From Symsagittifera roscoffensis (lineage: Eukaryota; Xenacoelomorpha; Acoela; Convolutidae), in assembly GCF_963678635.1 (NCBI RefSeq), contig NC_087069.1, positions 4,106,166-4,170,165 of the forward strand: a stretch of 64,000 nt of DNA, given 5' to 3'. The position numbers were made by a program, and so were the translations under genes. This document shows, one piece after another, positions 35,820 to 47,350 of the stretch. Within the stretch, counting starts at the first letter, position 1, and every line of letters starts with the position of its first letter. The notes beneath the pieces are model-generated. The model ran no database searches. It saw only the letters and a program-made list of their open reading frames with translations, and was not told the DNA's origin.

Positions 35820-37160
35820 TTGAATGTACTCTGACAGCACCCGATTAAAGGGTTCGTAATTACAAATTTTGCGAAGTTTTTTTAATACACATTTTGAAAA
35901 ATCATAAAATTTTGTGAAGTTGTATATAACCTCGTTGAAAATTTTTAAATAAAACTAAGAAACGTCACATCTCGGAAACTTAGAGTAATTGAGCAGTCGC
36001 ATTTGGACGCAAGCTTTGCAACTCCTGAGAGTACTCTTACAGTACCCAACGACGTTGGGAAATTCAAATTTTGAGAAACTTCAAACTTAAGTTTTCTAAA
36101 AAAAGATATTTTTTTTTGATAACCAAAAAAGCCACATCTCGAAACTACGAAGATTGAAGACATTATTCGCAATCGTTAACACCACTCTGGCAGCACACAA
36201 ATACAGGGTTGGGAATTTCTATTTTGTGAATTATTTCGTAATTTGAGTTTTCTGAAAAGTTCCAGAAAAAAAAGCGTCGTATCACGTCAACTAAAAAGAT
36301 TTGGGCATTCTTAAATGGAGGCCAAATTCCTAACTCCTGAGATTACTCTGACAGCCCCCAAGTACAGCTAGGAATTTCAAATTGAGTTTTAAGTTAAGTT
36401 TTCGGAAAATCTTTTGGAAAAATCACAAAAAACGTCATATCTGGAAAATTGTCAGGATTTTAGCACTCAAATTTGAAGGCAAGATTCGCAACCCCTGAAA
36501 ACCTGAGAATACTCTGACAACCCCCACTACAGAATTGGGAATTTTTTTTATCTTTAACTTTCTGAAAAAATCACAAAAACGTCATACCTCGAAAACTACA
36601 TTAACTTGAGCAGTCATATTTGGAGGCGATATTCGCAACTCTGGGAGTACCCTGAAAAATCCTCACTATAGATATAGGAACTTCAAATTTAATGAAATTT
36701 TTTATATCTATGTTCTTTGAAACATCTTGAAAAAGTCCTAGAAAACGTAAAATCTCGTAAATTAAAAGGATTTGAGCAGGCATATTCAAAGGCAAGATTA
36801 GCAACTCCTGAGAGTACCCTCACTGTTTCCAATTACAGGATTGAAATCTTCAAAGTTTCTGAATTTTTTAAATCAAGTTTTTTGAAAAAATCATTAAAAA
36901 CGTCTGATGTCGAAAACTACAAGGATTTGAGAAGTGAGATTTGGACGCAGGATTCGAAACCTCAGAACTTACCCGGTCAACCCTCAACTACAAGGCTGAT
37001 AATTTCGAATTTTCAGAAATTTTTGAAAATTAAGTTTTCTTTCAAATTTTTTGAAAAATCTCGAAAATTGCCGTATTTCGTAACCTTAAAGGATGTGATT
37101 ATTCATATGGATGCCAAAAACTCAACACCAGTTTAAACCCTGGCAGCATCTTACACTGGG
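35820..37160. repeat. Degenerate satellite, period about 165 bp
   Basis: The phrase 'aactcctgagagtactctgacagc-ccca' recurs, much mutated, near 35826, 36022, 36183, 36350, 36512, 36646, 36814, 36968 and 37137. Between copies the phrases 'aaaacgtcatatctcgaaaactac', 'gcaagattcgcaact' and 'gggaatttcaaatttt' keep their order. Spacing is mostly 155-170 bp. The ORF at 36717-37136 is created by the array. Confidence 0.8.
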
Positions 37161-37339
37161 TTGCTTATTGCAAACTTGGCGAAATAAACGCTAAACTCAA
37201 ACAAGAAAATCAAAAAATATATATTAACCATAGCAATATACCATATAGCTTAAATGTGAAAAAATTCTTTCGTTAACCATGCAAAAATAATAAGTTGAAA
37301 AAGCTTAAACATGGCGAGATAGTGAAGCCCGGATTTAAA

Positions 37340-37450
37340 GCCGATGGTTATTTGTGGCGCCTGATTTTAGGTGGAAAACAAACAGAAAAAAAATGAAAAC
37401 ACCCGAATACAAGGTTCCTCCGCATTTCTCAAATGTTTGGAACAAAAAAA
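37340..37450. repeat. Dispersed repeat, copy B
   Basis: Counterpart of 20618-20730 in the same orientation; roughly four bases in five agree by eye. Confidence 0.6.
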
Positions 37451-37828
37451 ACAATAAGGTAGAAATAAAAAAGTTTAAAATTATAATTTTAAAGATAAAA
37501 CCTACCCCAAATAATAGGATGCCGCGCCAAGCGTTTCGTCCTAAATGCATAAATTTCGGATATCTAGTGCTCGCTTGCAGCAAGGTAGAATTAAGAGAAC
37601 TGAATACCTGCAAATAGCTCTGGGAAACGAACTGGTAGAACAACTGCCTCCTTCAGAATGTTGAGACTTCGCTCATAACAGGATACATTCATATCTTGAT
37701 ACAAAAAAGTATAGGCAGTTATCATAATCTGTGTGCTAGTCGGTCATGTTAAAGAATCGAATACGTTAAAATTGTTATTTGAACAAACGTTGTCGCACAT
37801 TTACAGTGCATCTTTAGGTTTATAAAAA

Positions 37829-37875
37829 CTTACACTTGTGGACAAAATTAAGCGCAAAATCAGGATTTTGTGCCA
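37829..37875. mobile_element. Solitary Tc1/mariner-type end
   Basis: 'cttacacttgtggacaaaattaagcgcaa' matches the inverted-repeat end of the MITE at 21725. No partner end is seen before the LTR element starts at 38105, so the element may be truncated or split by that insertion. Confidence 0.6.
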
Positions 37876-38104
37876 GTCGGTCATATCTGGAAGTTTGACC
37901 TTGAGCAATACGAACAAGATGGTTTTGTGGTCAAATGGAATTTTTCAAAAATTCGAATTGGACATGTCAAGCTCAGGTTTCTCAAGACAACTGAAAATAT
38001 CAGAAAAATAAGATCAGAACGACCGAATTACAAGCGCGGGAAAGTGGTCAAATTTAGCAGCGGGAAATTGCTATTCGCAATTTCCGACGCTTAGTCGAAC
38101 GAGA

Positions 38105-38762
38105 TGTGCCATTCTGCCAGATTGTCACAGCGCAACCTTCCGGCGACACGAAATAAAACGAATAAAGGCCTTAGTAAAGAAAAATTACTGCGAATGAGGG
38201 TCTAGATATTCCGAAAATTTGAATTTTCAAAAAAAAATTTCGATTGACGGGCCAATATTTCGACGGCCATTTTGACTGAAAAGGACGAAAAAGCAGAACA
38301 ACAACAAAAATAGTGAGAAACAGTCGTGCGGGAGCGTGGAGAAAACGGAGTCTCTTATCGTGGCAATAACACACGATAAGAACCTTAGCAGTGGATATTA
38401 GTGGAGAAGGAAGCTTCAGCGGGGAAGGAATATTCCGCGGAACCCTACGTGCCACAAATTGGGAGAGATAACAGCGTTATCTCGGGAAGATTACGGGAGC
38501 GGAGGCTTGGTCCCCCAGAGACTGTTGTATGTGAAGGGACTATATAAAACTAATTTTTAGCTACTCTGATGCCATAGAACTTTGAATTAACACCGGTGTA
38601 ACTTGATATTTTAGAGTATGAGTATGAGTACAGAGCAGAAAATCAACTGGCAAGGTCGAGACGGTGAAAAACGAGTAGGATTGAGGTAACTGACGCCTGC
38701 CAGTCGTTCATAGGTACTTTTTTCACGCTCCGTCGCTGTGTAGTATTTGGGCGAATGTTACA
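38105..38762 (+). repeat. 5' LTR (short form)
   Basis: 658 bp, TG...CA ends, closely matching the 3' LTR at 61236-62106. It lacks about 230 bp present in the 3' LTR after 'agagtatgag'. TATATAAA at 38541-38548 is a good core promoter, so transcripts should start near 38570. ORFs on its minus strand are by-products found in both LTRs. Confidence 0.92.
38541..38548 (+). promoter_or_regulatory. LTR TATA box
   Basis: TATATAAA in the context 'gaagggactatataaaacta', identical in the 3' LTR at 61668-61675. Confidence 0.7.
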
Positions 38763-38774
38763 TAGAAGTTTTTA

Positions 38775-38793
38775 TGGCGCTCCTGGGTGGACC
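38775..38793 (+). other. Candidate tRNA primer binding site
   Basis: TGGCGCTCCTGGGTGGACC starts with TGG, as expected for the complement of a tRNA CCA end, and lies 12 bp inside the 5' LTR, slightly further than usual. I cannot assign the tRNA. Confidence 0.4.
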
Positions 38794-41137
38794 TGTCAAA
38801 GGCATAAGACCATCATGATCAGCAAGCGTTTCAGCGACGAACCCTCCGCTCCGGGCGTATGCCCGAGTTAGAGGCCTTAATGACCGTTATTGTACTAGGG
38901 GGAAGGTGCGTACGCTCCGTCTAGTACTATTTAGCTTTTTAACTTAGTTAACACCGAAAATTCCGGGGGCCGGAGGGTCAGGTGGGAAGTCATGAGCCCG
39001 CTTGTCCCAAAGTCCCGGGACCAAAAACAAATAAAGAGAAAGCGTAAAACCAAACAAAAATAGTGCATAACCAAGAAAAAGCCAAAGATAAGTTTATTTG
39101 AAAACAAAAAAGTACAAAAAACAATAAAAAATCCAAAAAAAAGACCAAAAACAGTAAAAAAACAAAGTGACAGTTTATATGTTATTTCCGGACGGGATGT
39201 GATCTGACCTTCCTATTTGTTGTTGTTTCAGATTGATTTATATCGTTTCTGATAGAAAGATTGTGTGTTTTGGCGAAGGGTTGGATACCCTCCCTTGAGT
39301 GTGATTTGAGTATTTAAGCACGTCAATGGTGGTTTTGCCGGTGGCCGGAGGGTAGAGTGGCAAGCTGACCGACGTGTTCCACACTCAACCAGGACATCGG
39401 GGACAACATCCACAACGACTGTTGGGTATCGTTGAAACAATTTTGGTATCGTTCGGGTACTATTTCATCAGAACTTAAGTGGTGGGGGGCACGATTGGCG
39501 CGGTCCGATTGTACCCTCCATCGATTACAAATTTCCGAGTTAAGGGTCTTAATTCGGGTATTTTGGTGCAAAAGAGGGTATAGTACTATTCATTAACGAC
39601 TACTAATAGGTTATTATCCTTATTATATATTACTTATCTCCTAATTAGACCCAAGAAACACCCAAATTTCGTCGAAAGTTATCGATTTTCGACCAAACTG
39701 TAGACCCCCAAATTTTTGGATATCCGAGCTTTTCCGAACAGCAAAAAACTTTTATATAGGGAGTAGCTACGTATTTCGATCCCCCTAACTAAAGAAACCG
39801 CGTGAGAAAAGACTCAGTAGAAGTTGGAAAAAAACAAAATCTTTCGATCAAAATTTCGATAATTCTCTGAATTTTGTCAATCTGTTTTTGGGATCGAGTT
39901 TTTGAGTTTTTAAAGTTAGAGCAATAAAATCTTTTGTATTAGGAGCGTGCTAACATAACGTGCTCGGCTGCCAGAAAAATTCTTGAGTAACCCTCCGATT
40001 AGCTCCGTGGATAGAGCTAACGACTTAAGGATTGGAAAAGGAAGGAATCGGAGGGTTCAAATTTGATAGTTATTGGCCAAATTTTTGTCTCCAAACCAAT
40101 TTTGGTCCGGTTTTTTGCATAATTCCAGTGCCGTATAGGGCTACTACGCTCGTTTCAATTGTTTTTAGGCCTTTTCGACAGGAATTGCGGAAAAAGTTAC
40201 TCAGAACCTATATAGGTGGTGAAAAAAGCCCATTTGGACAAACACGTTTTTGGCAATTTCTCAAAGACTAGCCAACCGATTGGGATAATTTTGGTACCAT
40301 AAGTCGACGTTTTGGACCACTTTTCCGGACCGCAACCGTTTTTGGGTTGATAATCTCGGAAAAGAAATTTTTTTTTAGATTTTGTTGGTTCGGAGGGTCC
40401 AAATTACAGGTAACCCTCCGAGCGGCAAAACGTTTTATCAAAACACCTTTTTATCCTGCTGGGAAGGTTGACCGTGTCAACCAACCTGGTTTTAAGCAAG
40501 TTACACAGCATTCAGAGGCTTTATTGCGGTAAATTAACCCTTTTTCCTGATTTTCGCGGAACCCTCCGGAGTAACCCTCCGGAGTGACTTAAGCCCTTTA
40601 GCAACCCTCCTTAGTGGAGATTTTCCACGAGACCCTCCAAAGGAGTTAAAAACCACACCCCATAAGGAATTTAGCTTGTTTTGACGCTTTCTTAAGCTAG
40701 TTGAAGGCCCTTTTCAAAAACTTGAAAATTTTGGAAGAACCCTCCGAGGTAACCCTCCGGAGCATATTAACCCTCTTGTTGACCCTACTTAGTGAGTTAA
40801 GGGGGACCCTCCGAAGTCTCTTGGGTGACTAAGGCACCCTCCGAAGTAACCTCCGGAGTAGGCTAAGTGTCTTAACAACCCTCCGAAGTAACCCTCCGGA
40901 GTGAATTAAACCTTCTAACAATCTTCCTTGTTAGAAACTTGAGGAAACCTGTGGCAATTTGGGAAACGGAAAATATCCATTTAATTAAGATCATAATAGG
41001 ATATTAGGCGTGCTGATTAGGATCATAGGAGCCCATTTTGACCCGGAAATTCGTGATCAATTTTGGATTCTAGGTCGGGTGTATCGGAAGTACCCGAACA
41101 AAAAAAAATTTTTTTTATTGTGATTTTGGTTGTGTGG
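38794..41137 (+). other. Untranslated leader of the giant element
   Basis: About 2.3 kb without believable coding sequence; short ORFs do not resemble gag. It contains a possible acceptor (tgttgttgtttcag, near 39232) that could mark a leader intron, and the array of ACCCTCCGGAGT boxes. A long leader of this kind is common in giant LTR elements. Confidence 0.6.
40003..40920 (+). repeat. Array of ACCCTCCGGAGT boxes in the leader
   Basis: A dozen or more copies of (A)ACCCTCCG followed by GAGT, AAGT or variants, many paired as a double box 'accctccgaagtaaccctccggagt' (for example near 40560, 40735, 40836 and 40876). CTCCGGAG is its own reverse complement, so each box can fold or two boxes can pair. 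The spacing is irregular, about 20-100 bp. Confidence 0.8.
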
Positions 41138-41500
41138 TTGCCTTGAGCTACTTAATAGGAAAGTTCGGGCAATCCGGGAACAAATAAAAGAACACCTCGG
41201 TGAGTGTATTAGGCAAATACACACTCACTTGAGAAGAAAAGTTGTTCCCTGCTCTCGTGCACTTGGAGCGTTCCGGGTGTGGGGGAGCTTTTTCATAGAC
41301 TTTAGAAGTTTTCGATCAGAGGTTGCCTTGAGCTACTTAATAGGACAGCTCGGGCAATCGCAGGACACCTAAAAGAAGACCTCGATGGGTGTTTTAGGCA
41401 AATACACACTCTCTTGAGAAGACTGTGTCCTGGGCTTCGTTCTTTCGGATCGTTCCGATTGAGGGAAGTCTTTTTCTTTAAGACTAAGTTTTGTTGATCT
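41138..41500 (+). ncRNA. Duplicated RNA-structure module upstream of gag
   Basis: Two tandem modules start at 41138 and 41323 (offset 185). Each can form: stem 1 TTGCCTTGAGCT (41138-41149; 41323-41334) with AG[T/C]TCGGGCAA (41162-41172; 41347-41357); stem 2, 8 bp, GGGAACAA/TTGTTCCC (41176-41183/41242-41249) in module 1 but CAGGACAC/GTGTCCTG (41361-41368/41425-41432) in module 2; an inner hairpin GTGAGTGT/ACACTCAC (weaker in module 2); and a final small hairpin around TCGTTCCGA. In stem 2 four of eight pairs differ by changes on both strands and all remain paired. Packaging, dimerisation or translation control are plausible roles. Confidence 0.7.
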
Positions 41501-41873
41501 GTTTCTGAATCATCACTGCTTTTTACCAAAGATTGTTTGATTTTAACAAAGCAGTGACTTGATAAATTGTGTGGCGATAAATTGATACTGACGAAAGGTC
41601 GCTGTCACCTGTATGATATTCTTATCTGATTGTCGATTGTGTTTTGTGTGTTGATTATATCTTGTGAAAATTTTGTAATACTGTTATACTATACAACAGG
41701 GTTGAGTTAGCATTATATCAATACTGAGCAAGCCCTGTGTGTAACTTTAGCTGAATCGCTAAGATTGTCATTGAGAAATCGAAGAGGCAGCGTTAAGTAA
41801 TTTAACTTGAACTTGTTGCGGTACGTGTGCATCGCCATTAAATAATAAGAATATTGTTATTTGTCACAAAGTA

Positions 41874-44360
41874 TGCAGCGCAGGGACTCGTTAGGATCGA
41901 CTACTGAGATTCCCAGGGTGAGCAAGGGCAGTCCTCGTTTAGCAGCGCCTCCGACGTGTTTGCCGAAACCGAATCGACTAAAGGTCAACCTGATCTTTCA
42001 GTGAACGAAATGAAACTAAGGATCGAGAAAAACCTCTGCTTGGTTTATTCGACTCTTATTTCGACGCTTATTCGACTCGACTTTGATCCGAGCGAGGACC
42101 TCGAGCGGGAAGAAGTTGAGAGGACGGAGGAGGCCTCGGAGCGTTCCGAGGTCGAGCCGCGAGAGGAAGTGTTTTTCAAGGGAATGTCCAAATCGGAGAC
42201 CAAGAGTCATAGGTGGAGGAGAAAAAATTCACATTCAGCTAATACCCACTCATCCCTGACCAAGCAGAGAAACAACGCGATGATGTCGAGTATAAGCCCG
42301 AGTGAAGAACAACTGGGTTCGAAGGCCAAGAAGAGCTGGAAGTCTTTGTACGATGAGCGCATGGCGTCACTATGAACTGAAGGTTTATCTTCCAGTTATG
42401 ACTACCCGGAGATAACCCATCCGGATGTGAACTTCACACCGTGCCCAAGGAACGACATGAGCAGGAAGGCGTCGTCCGCCTCGCCGACCAGGCCCATGTC
42501 AGATGGGATAACGATGGGAGCGTCATCAACGTTCGACAGATTGATGACGTCGATGAGCAGAAAGGCGGTGCGTCATCAAGCACCAGGCTGCAGCCGCAAT
42601 TGACCTCATCTTCTTTGGGACTAACCCCGTCGTTTGGGGCCACTGGCGATATAAGTGACATGTTCGCTGGCGTAATGAATGGTCTGGATGAACTGAGACG
42701 GGACATGACTAAGAGAATAGATCAAGTTGATGAGAGAGCTCACCAAGGTCGAGAGAATCTGAGAGATGAACTAACGCACGTGAAGTCGCAGGCGAGGGTT
42801 GATCAGGCTCAGTTGATTCGCAACACCGATCAGTGCCTGGCGGAGAGCCTGGCACAGGCAAACAAGGAGTCACACGAAAGAGAAGCTAGGAAGACGAGGG
42901 AGATCGAGCGATTGTTAAACGATCATGATAGTACCTACGCCCACACGATGACTAGCCTGGAAAAATGGTTAGATGCCAAATCTGACTTAATGATGCGGAA
43001 GCTTGACGCGATCTTGAACGGGGGCAATTGGGAGGAGCGTCCCAACCCAAGGGAGCGCTCACGCCATGCGAATGATGGAGATGGTACGGGCAGCTATGCC
43101 AGAGCCCAGCAAAGCTCGAGAACGAACTACGAACCTAGGAATAGGGAGCGGCCAAGGGCAGCCCCGTCGAGGCCTGGCTGGACGAATCCAGTCCCGCCGG
43201 AGGCAGATGCTACTCCGGAGACAAGGTTGCCAACTGTGCCACAAGTCAGTTCAGTGCCAGATCTGACTACAGTGTCACAGGACACGACGATGTATGCTTC
43301 GATGTTTGAGCCTCTGAACAGATCTCTAGAAAGACTCATCACCAAACTCTCGAAGTCAACCGAGAGAGGAGAGAGGTCAAGAAGAACACTGAAAAAGCCG
43401 AAGTCATACGAAGACGAATCCGACGGCTGCATTGATACTTGGATAGAGGTGATGAAGTTACACTTTGAGGAAGAGAGTCTCTCCAAGAAACAAGAGTGCA
43501 GCGCACTAACGAGCACCCTGGAGGGTACTGCACTAAATTGTGCAATGGCGAAAAGAGCCAATGAGAGAGACATCGCTCGCAAGATATTCGACATCCTGCT
43601 GAATCGTTTCGGCTCAGGAGTACAAGGGCACCAGGCTATGGTGAAGTTCGAAAAGAGGCGTCAAAGAGATGACGAATCCATAGACAAATTTTTGGACGAC
43701 CTTGAATTGCTTAGGAGGAGAAGCAATCCCGATGAGAGAATATCCGAGCGAAACTTGGCGATTGCTTCGTGTTCATGGACGGAGTAAAGAGTGAGGAATT
43801 GAAGACGATGTTGGCCACACACTTCACCCTGTCACTTGACCAGGTACCCACGCCCGATGATTTGCGTATGAAGTCACGCGAGTATTTACTCATAAAACCG
43901 AGGGCGCAAAACCGTTACAGCAATTATGGTAACTACAGCGGGACAAACACTGGTGCGAACTCCAGGTGGTACAAACCACGCGATGACATGGATAAGAGGA
44001 GGTCGTGTGCGAATTGTGGTTCGATGGACCATCACGTTTCCGCGTGTTCTGCATACAAACAGAACATGAAGGCAAAAGGCTACTTTCTCGATGACGTCGA
44101 CGCGACCGACAAGGATCACGAAGAGTACGTCAGAGGGCTCATCATGAAATATGGTCCGAGGTGTTTCTTCTGTAATTTGGAGGGACACTTCAAATCGGAT
44201 TACACTCAATTTTGGGATGCAGTGGCGGACGCGAAACATCCCCGCCACGAAGAGGCGCTTTCGGGTGTCAAGGCCAGTCGAGCACGTCTGATGAACGAGG
44301 TCGAGTCTCGGAGAAAGGACACGACACCGAGCACCTTTACGACTAAGAAGGTAAAGACAC
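41874..44360 (+). pseudogene. gag: gag (capsid and nucleocapsid), broken
   Basis: Gag-like coding runs from a possible ATG at 41874 through three frames. Shifts occur near 42000, between about 42450 and 42600, and at 43769-43787; an in-frame TGA lies at 42373-42375. Visible parts: an acidic/basic N-terminal region; a long helical coiled-coil-like region (42640-43010, MNGLDELRRDMTKRIDQVDE); a Gly/Pro/Arg linker; a capsid-like retrotransposon-gag domain (43390-43890, with LTSTLEGTALNC and FDILLNRFGSG); and two zinc knuckles. The first, CANCGSMDHHVSAC (44006-44047), is intact. The second, CFFCNLEGHFKSD (44162-44203), has Tyr where the last Cys should be. Gag would form the particle and bind the RNA. 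The start codon is uncertain. Confidence 0.8.
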
Positions 44361-45430
44361 TGCCTGACGAGGTGGTAGCCTCGAACCTGGAGGCAGAGTC
44401 GGCTAGCCCACTCAGGGTGGATTACGGTCTGGCGGCAAGGACAGCGTTGCAGAATGTCAAACAGGAGCTAGCCACGAAAGAAATGGAGCAGTGGGTAAGG
44501 TCGGAGCTGGAGAGCACAGATCTTTGGGAAAGTTTTAATATTCTGGGTAAAACGACGAAAATAGAAGACAAAGAGGAACCCAGGAAACAGGGACTGAAAC
44601 TGAACGTTATATCTGGGAGAACTTTCGGCATGACGAAGCAGGGGACAAAAATAATGTCCATTATCTCAGTCGCAGGGCACCAGGTGGTCAAGAACTTGAG
44701 TGAACCATCCGAGATTACACTAGTCCACCTGGACATCTATGCCGACTACCTGAAGGAGAAAGATCCCAAACTGGACTCCAGGGCAGTGCGAGCGCTGCTC
44801 ACAACAGGAGGTCCGAGGCTGATGAAAGTGGATGGACATTACATCGATGTCCATGGCCCATACCCGATTCTAATGAATGTGGATGGCATCAATATCTACA
44901 CAAAAGCTCACATAACTGATGCGAACGATCAGATTGGCCGGATATACATTGGTCAAGAGGAGCTGAAGGTTAGACGAATCGGACACAACGACATGCTCGA
45001 ACAAGATGCGGTGCACATAGGTTGCGAGGCCGATCTGGTCGCACACGTGCTGGACGTGCAAGGCAGACAACTTTCAGAAAAGGGACTGCTAGACACGGGA
45101 GCAGTGGTTAGTGTCATGCCAGTCAAAACTTGGACCGACATGGGTTTCGAGAGGTCGGATCTCATACCGACAAACATCAGGTTGGCAGCTGCCAATCAGG
45201 GAGCGATCTATGTGACTTGACGAACCCCGATCATTTCACTGCAGCTCGGAGGAAGACATCTTTGGATGAGCTTCCTAGTAGTGGAGAATTTGGACGAATC
45301 CGATCAGTTCATCTTAGGAAGGGACTTCGTACGCAACTTTGATGTCACAATCGATCTCAATGACGGGTTGATTAGGATCAAGGATCCTGAGAGAAAGTAT
45401 GAAAAGAAACCCCTTAAAAAGATCTTAATT
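44361..45430 (+). pseudogene. pol: pol N-terminal part: linker and aspartic protease
   Basis: Continues in the same frame as the nucleocapsid. The catalytic LLDTGAVVSVMP (Asp codon 45092-45094) and the C-terminal FILGRDFVRNFDV (about 45311-45350) are the two hallmark segments of Ty3/gypsy retropepsins. A TGA at 45218-45220 interrupts the protease domain between them, with the reading frame otherwise unbroken on both sides. The roughly 240-residue stretch between knuckles and protease is conserved-looking but unknown. Confidence 0.85.
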
Positions 45431-46930
45431 AACCAGGCCAAGGTGCCGATTTTTCTGGATCGAAAAGTTAGATTAAAACCAATCCAAGCCGTAGTAGCGA
45501 CGTTTAGGATGTGGAATGAGCTCAGCAATGACAGACAGGTGTGTCTGGTACCAAATCCAAACAGTAAAAGCTCAGCTATTTTAGAAAGAAGCTTCTCACT
45601 CACTCAGAGCGGACTGTGTGTGAGTGTGTTGTTGAACACAGAAGCAACAATAGTGACAATACAGAGGGGAAAGAAACTTGGCTATGCTTTGCCTCTGAAC
45701 ACAGACTTTCAGAGTGTGTTGAAAAAGTTTGATGTAACTAAGTGTCCATTGCATGCGAACCAAGAATGTATAATGAAGAGAGTAAATGAATTGAAATCTT
45801 CTAGGAAACTGTTTTCAATGAAGTCGGAAACAGATGATGGGCTGTCTAGTTGTTCCAACTTTCCTGAGAGGCCGACAGAGACAGAGTTAGCAGCGAATAA
45901 ACCGGTCCTACCTGAGATAGAACATTTGAAGGGCAAAACTTCAGACATGGAACTAGATTCGCTCAGAGCGGTGCTAAGTCGGAACGCAGACGTTTTTTCG
46001 AAGCATAAGGCCGACATAGGTTGCTGTAATTTTGTAGAACACGAGATTGAGATAGAAGAGGGCTGGGTACCTCATAGGGAAGGGGCGAGAAGGATGACCC
46101 CTCACAAGTCAGAAGCGTGTAGGAAGGAAATCGAGATGCTAATGGAGTATGACATGAGCGAGCCGTCGAAGTCCCCGTTGGCTTGTGGCGTGGTCATGGC
46201 GAAAAAGAAAGGGGGACAACTCAGATTTTGTTGTGATTTCCGTTATCTGAACGCAGTGACTATAAAGGACGCATACCCGATTCCCCGCATCGATGAGAGC
46301 CTATCCAAGCTGGGAGACGCGAAGTTCTTCACGACGTTGGATTTGGGCTCTGCGTTCTGGCAGGTGCCACTCCGAAAGCAAGATCGAGAAAAAACAGGCT
46401 TCGCGTGCGAGCTGGGATTGTTCCAGTGGAAGGGGATGCCATTCGGATTGTGCAACGCGACGGCCACATTCCAGCGACTGATGGCCCAGGCACTCACGAG
46501 CGTCACTAAGAAATACGGGAATCTCATCATGTGTTCTGTCGATGATGTCGTGATTGCAACACCATCCTTAGAAGACCATATAGAGAGGTTGGAGGAGGTG
46601 TTTTTTTTGCATGAAGCAGGCGGGTCTGAAATGTAAATCCTCTAAGTGTGAAATCCTCAGAGATTCCATAAAATATCTGGGCCGCCTGGTGGATAAACAT
46701 GGAGTGAGACCAGATCCTGAAGCGGTTGAAGCGGTGCTGACCTGGAAGGCACCTAAAACAGATACACAGCTGATGAGTTTTTTGGGATTCGCTAATTATT
46801 ATCGAGAGTTCATCAAGGGGTATGCTGACAAAATATACCCCATGCAGCGGTTGATGAGAAACAAGGGCAAAAAGTTCACTTGGACTGATGAGGCACAAGT
46901 TTCATTTGAGAACATCAAACGTGAACTTTG
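45431..46930 (+). pseudogene. pol: Reverse transcriptase domain
   Basis: RT motifs in order: LRFCCDFRYLNAVTIKDAYP (46219-46280), motif A TLDLGSAFWQVPL (46336-46374), motif B MPFGLCNATATFQ (46437-46475), motif C CSVDD (46532-46546), then the connection LGFANYYREFIKGYA. Motif C normally has an aromatic residue (YVDD); here it is Ser. The frame shifts at a run of eight T (46601-46608), just after motif C. About 600 residues before the palm are less conserved. The domain would copy element RNA to DNA; this copy should be inactive. Confidence 0.9.
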
Positions 46931-47350
46931 CGAGGCACCGGTCCTCGGCATGCCAACAGAGAAGGGGATGTTCGTGCTGGACACGGATGCATCAGTGGTT
47001 GCGGTATCAGGCATACTTCACCAGGAGCAGGAGTGGAACGGGAGAACGGTTCTTCGTCCGATAGCCTACGGGAGTAAAGTACTGAGTGATACTGAGATGA
47101 AGTACGGCGCACCAAAAGCGGAGATGTTCGCGGTGATCACTTTCGTGTGGAAAAATACAGGGCCTACTTGGGGAAGGCTCCCTTCAAGTTGCGTGTGGAT
47201 AATCGTGCCCTTGCCTGGCTGAAAACCTATTCGATGGATCAAAGTTATATTGGTAGTTGGATCGTGCGCCTGGATGGATACCACATGATCATAGAGCACC
47301 GTACCCGTGACAAGCACCAGAACGCAGACAGCTTCAGTAAAAAGACAGAA
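46931..47350 (+). pseudogene. pol: RNase H domain
   Basis: FVLDTDASVVAVSGIL (first catalytic Asp), SDTEMKYGAPKAEMFAV (Glu) and LRVDNRALAWL (Asp) are recognisable, ending with the typical HQNADSFSKK. A frameshift near 47142-47150, at 'gtggaaaaatacag', separates the second and third motifs. It would remove the RNA strand during replication. Confidence 0.88.

Noticed and set aside
36717-37136. 139-codon plus-strand ORF
   Set aside because: Falls within the degenerate satellite array and spans almost three monomers.
38171-38455. 94-codon minus-strand ORF repeated at 61333-61584
   Set aside because: It is the reverse strand of the LTR and appears twice only because the LTR does.
38775-38793. Assigning the primer binding site to a particular tRNA
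   Set aside because: Only the TGG start is diagnostic; without a tRNA set from the organism the match cannot be tested.
40003-40920. CRISPR-like array
   Set aside because: Repeats are short, irregularly spaced and variable, in a eukaryotic retroelement leader.
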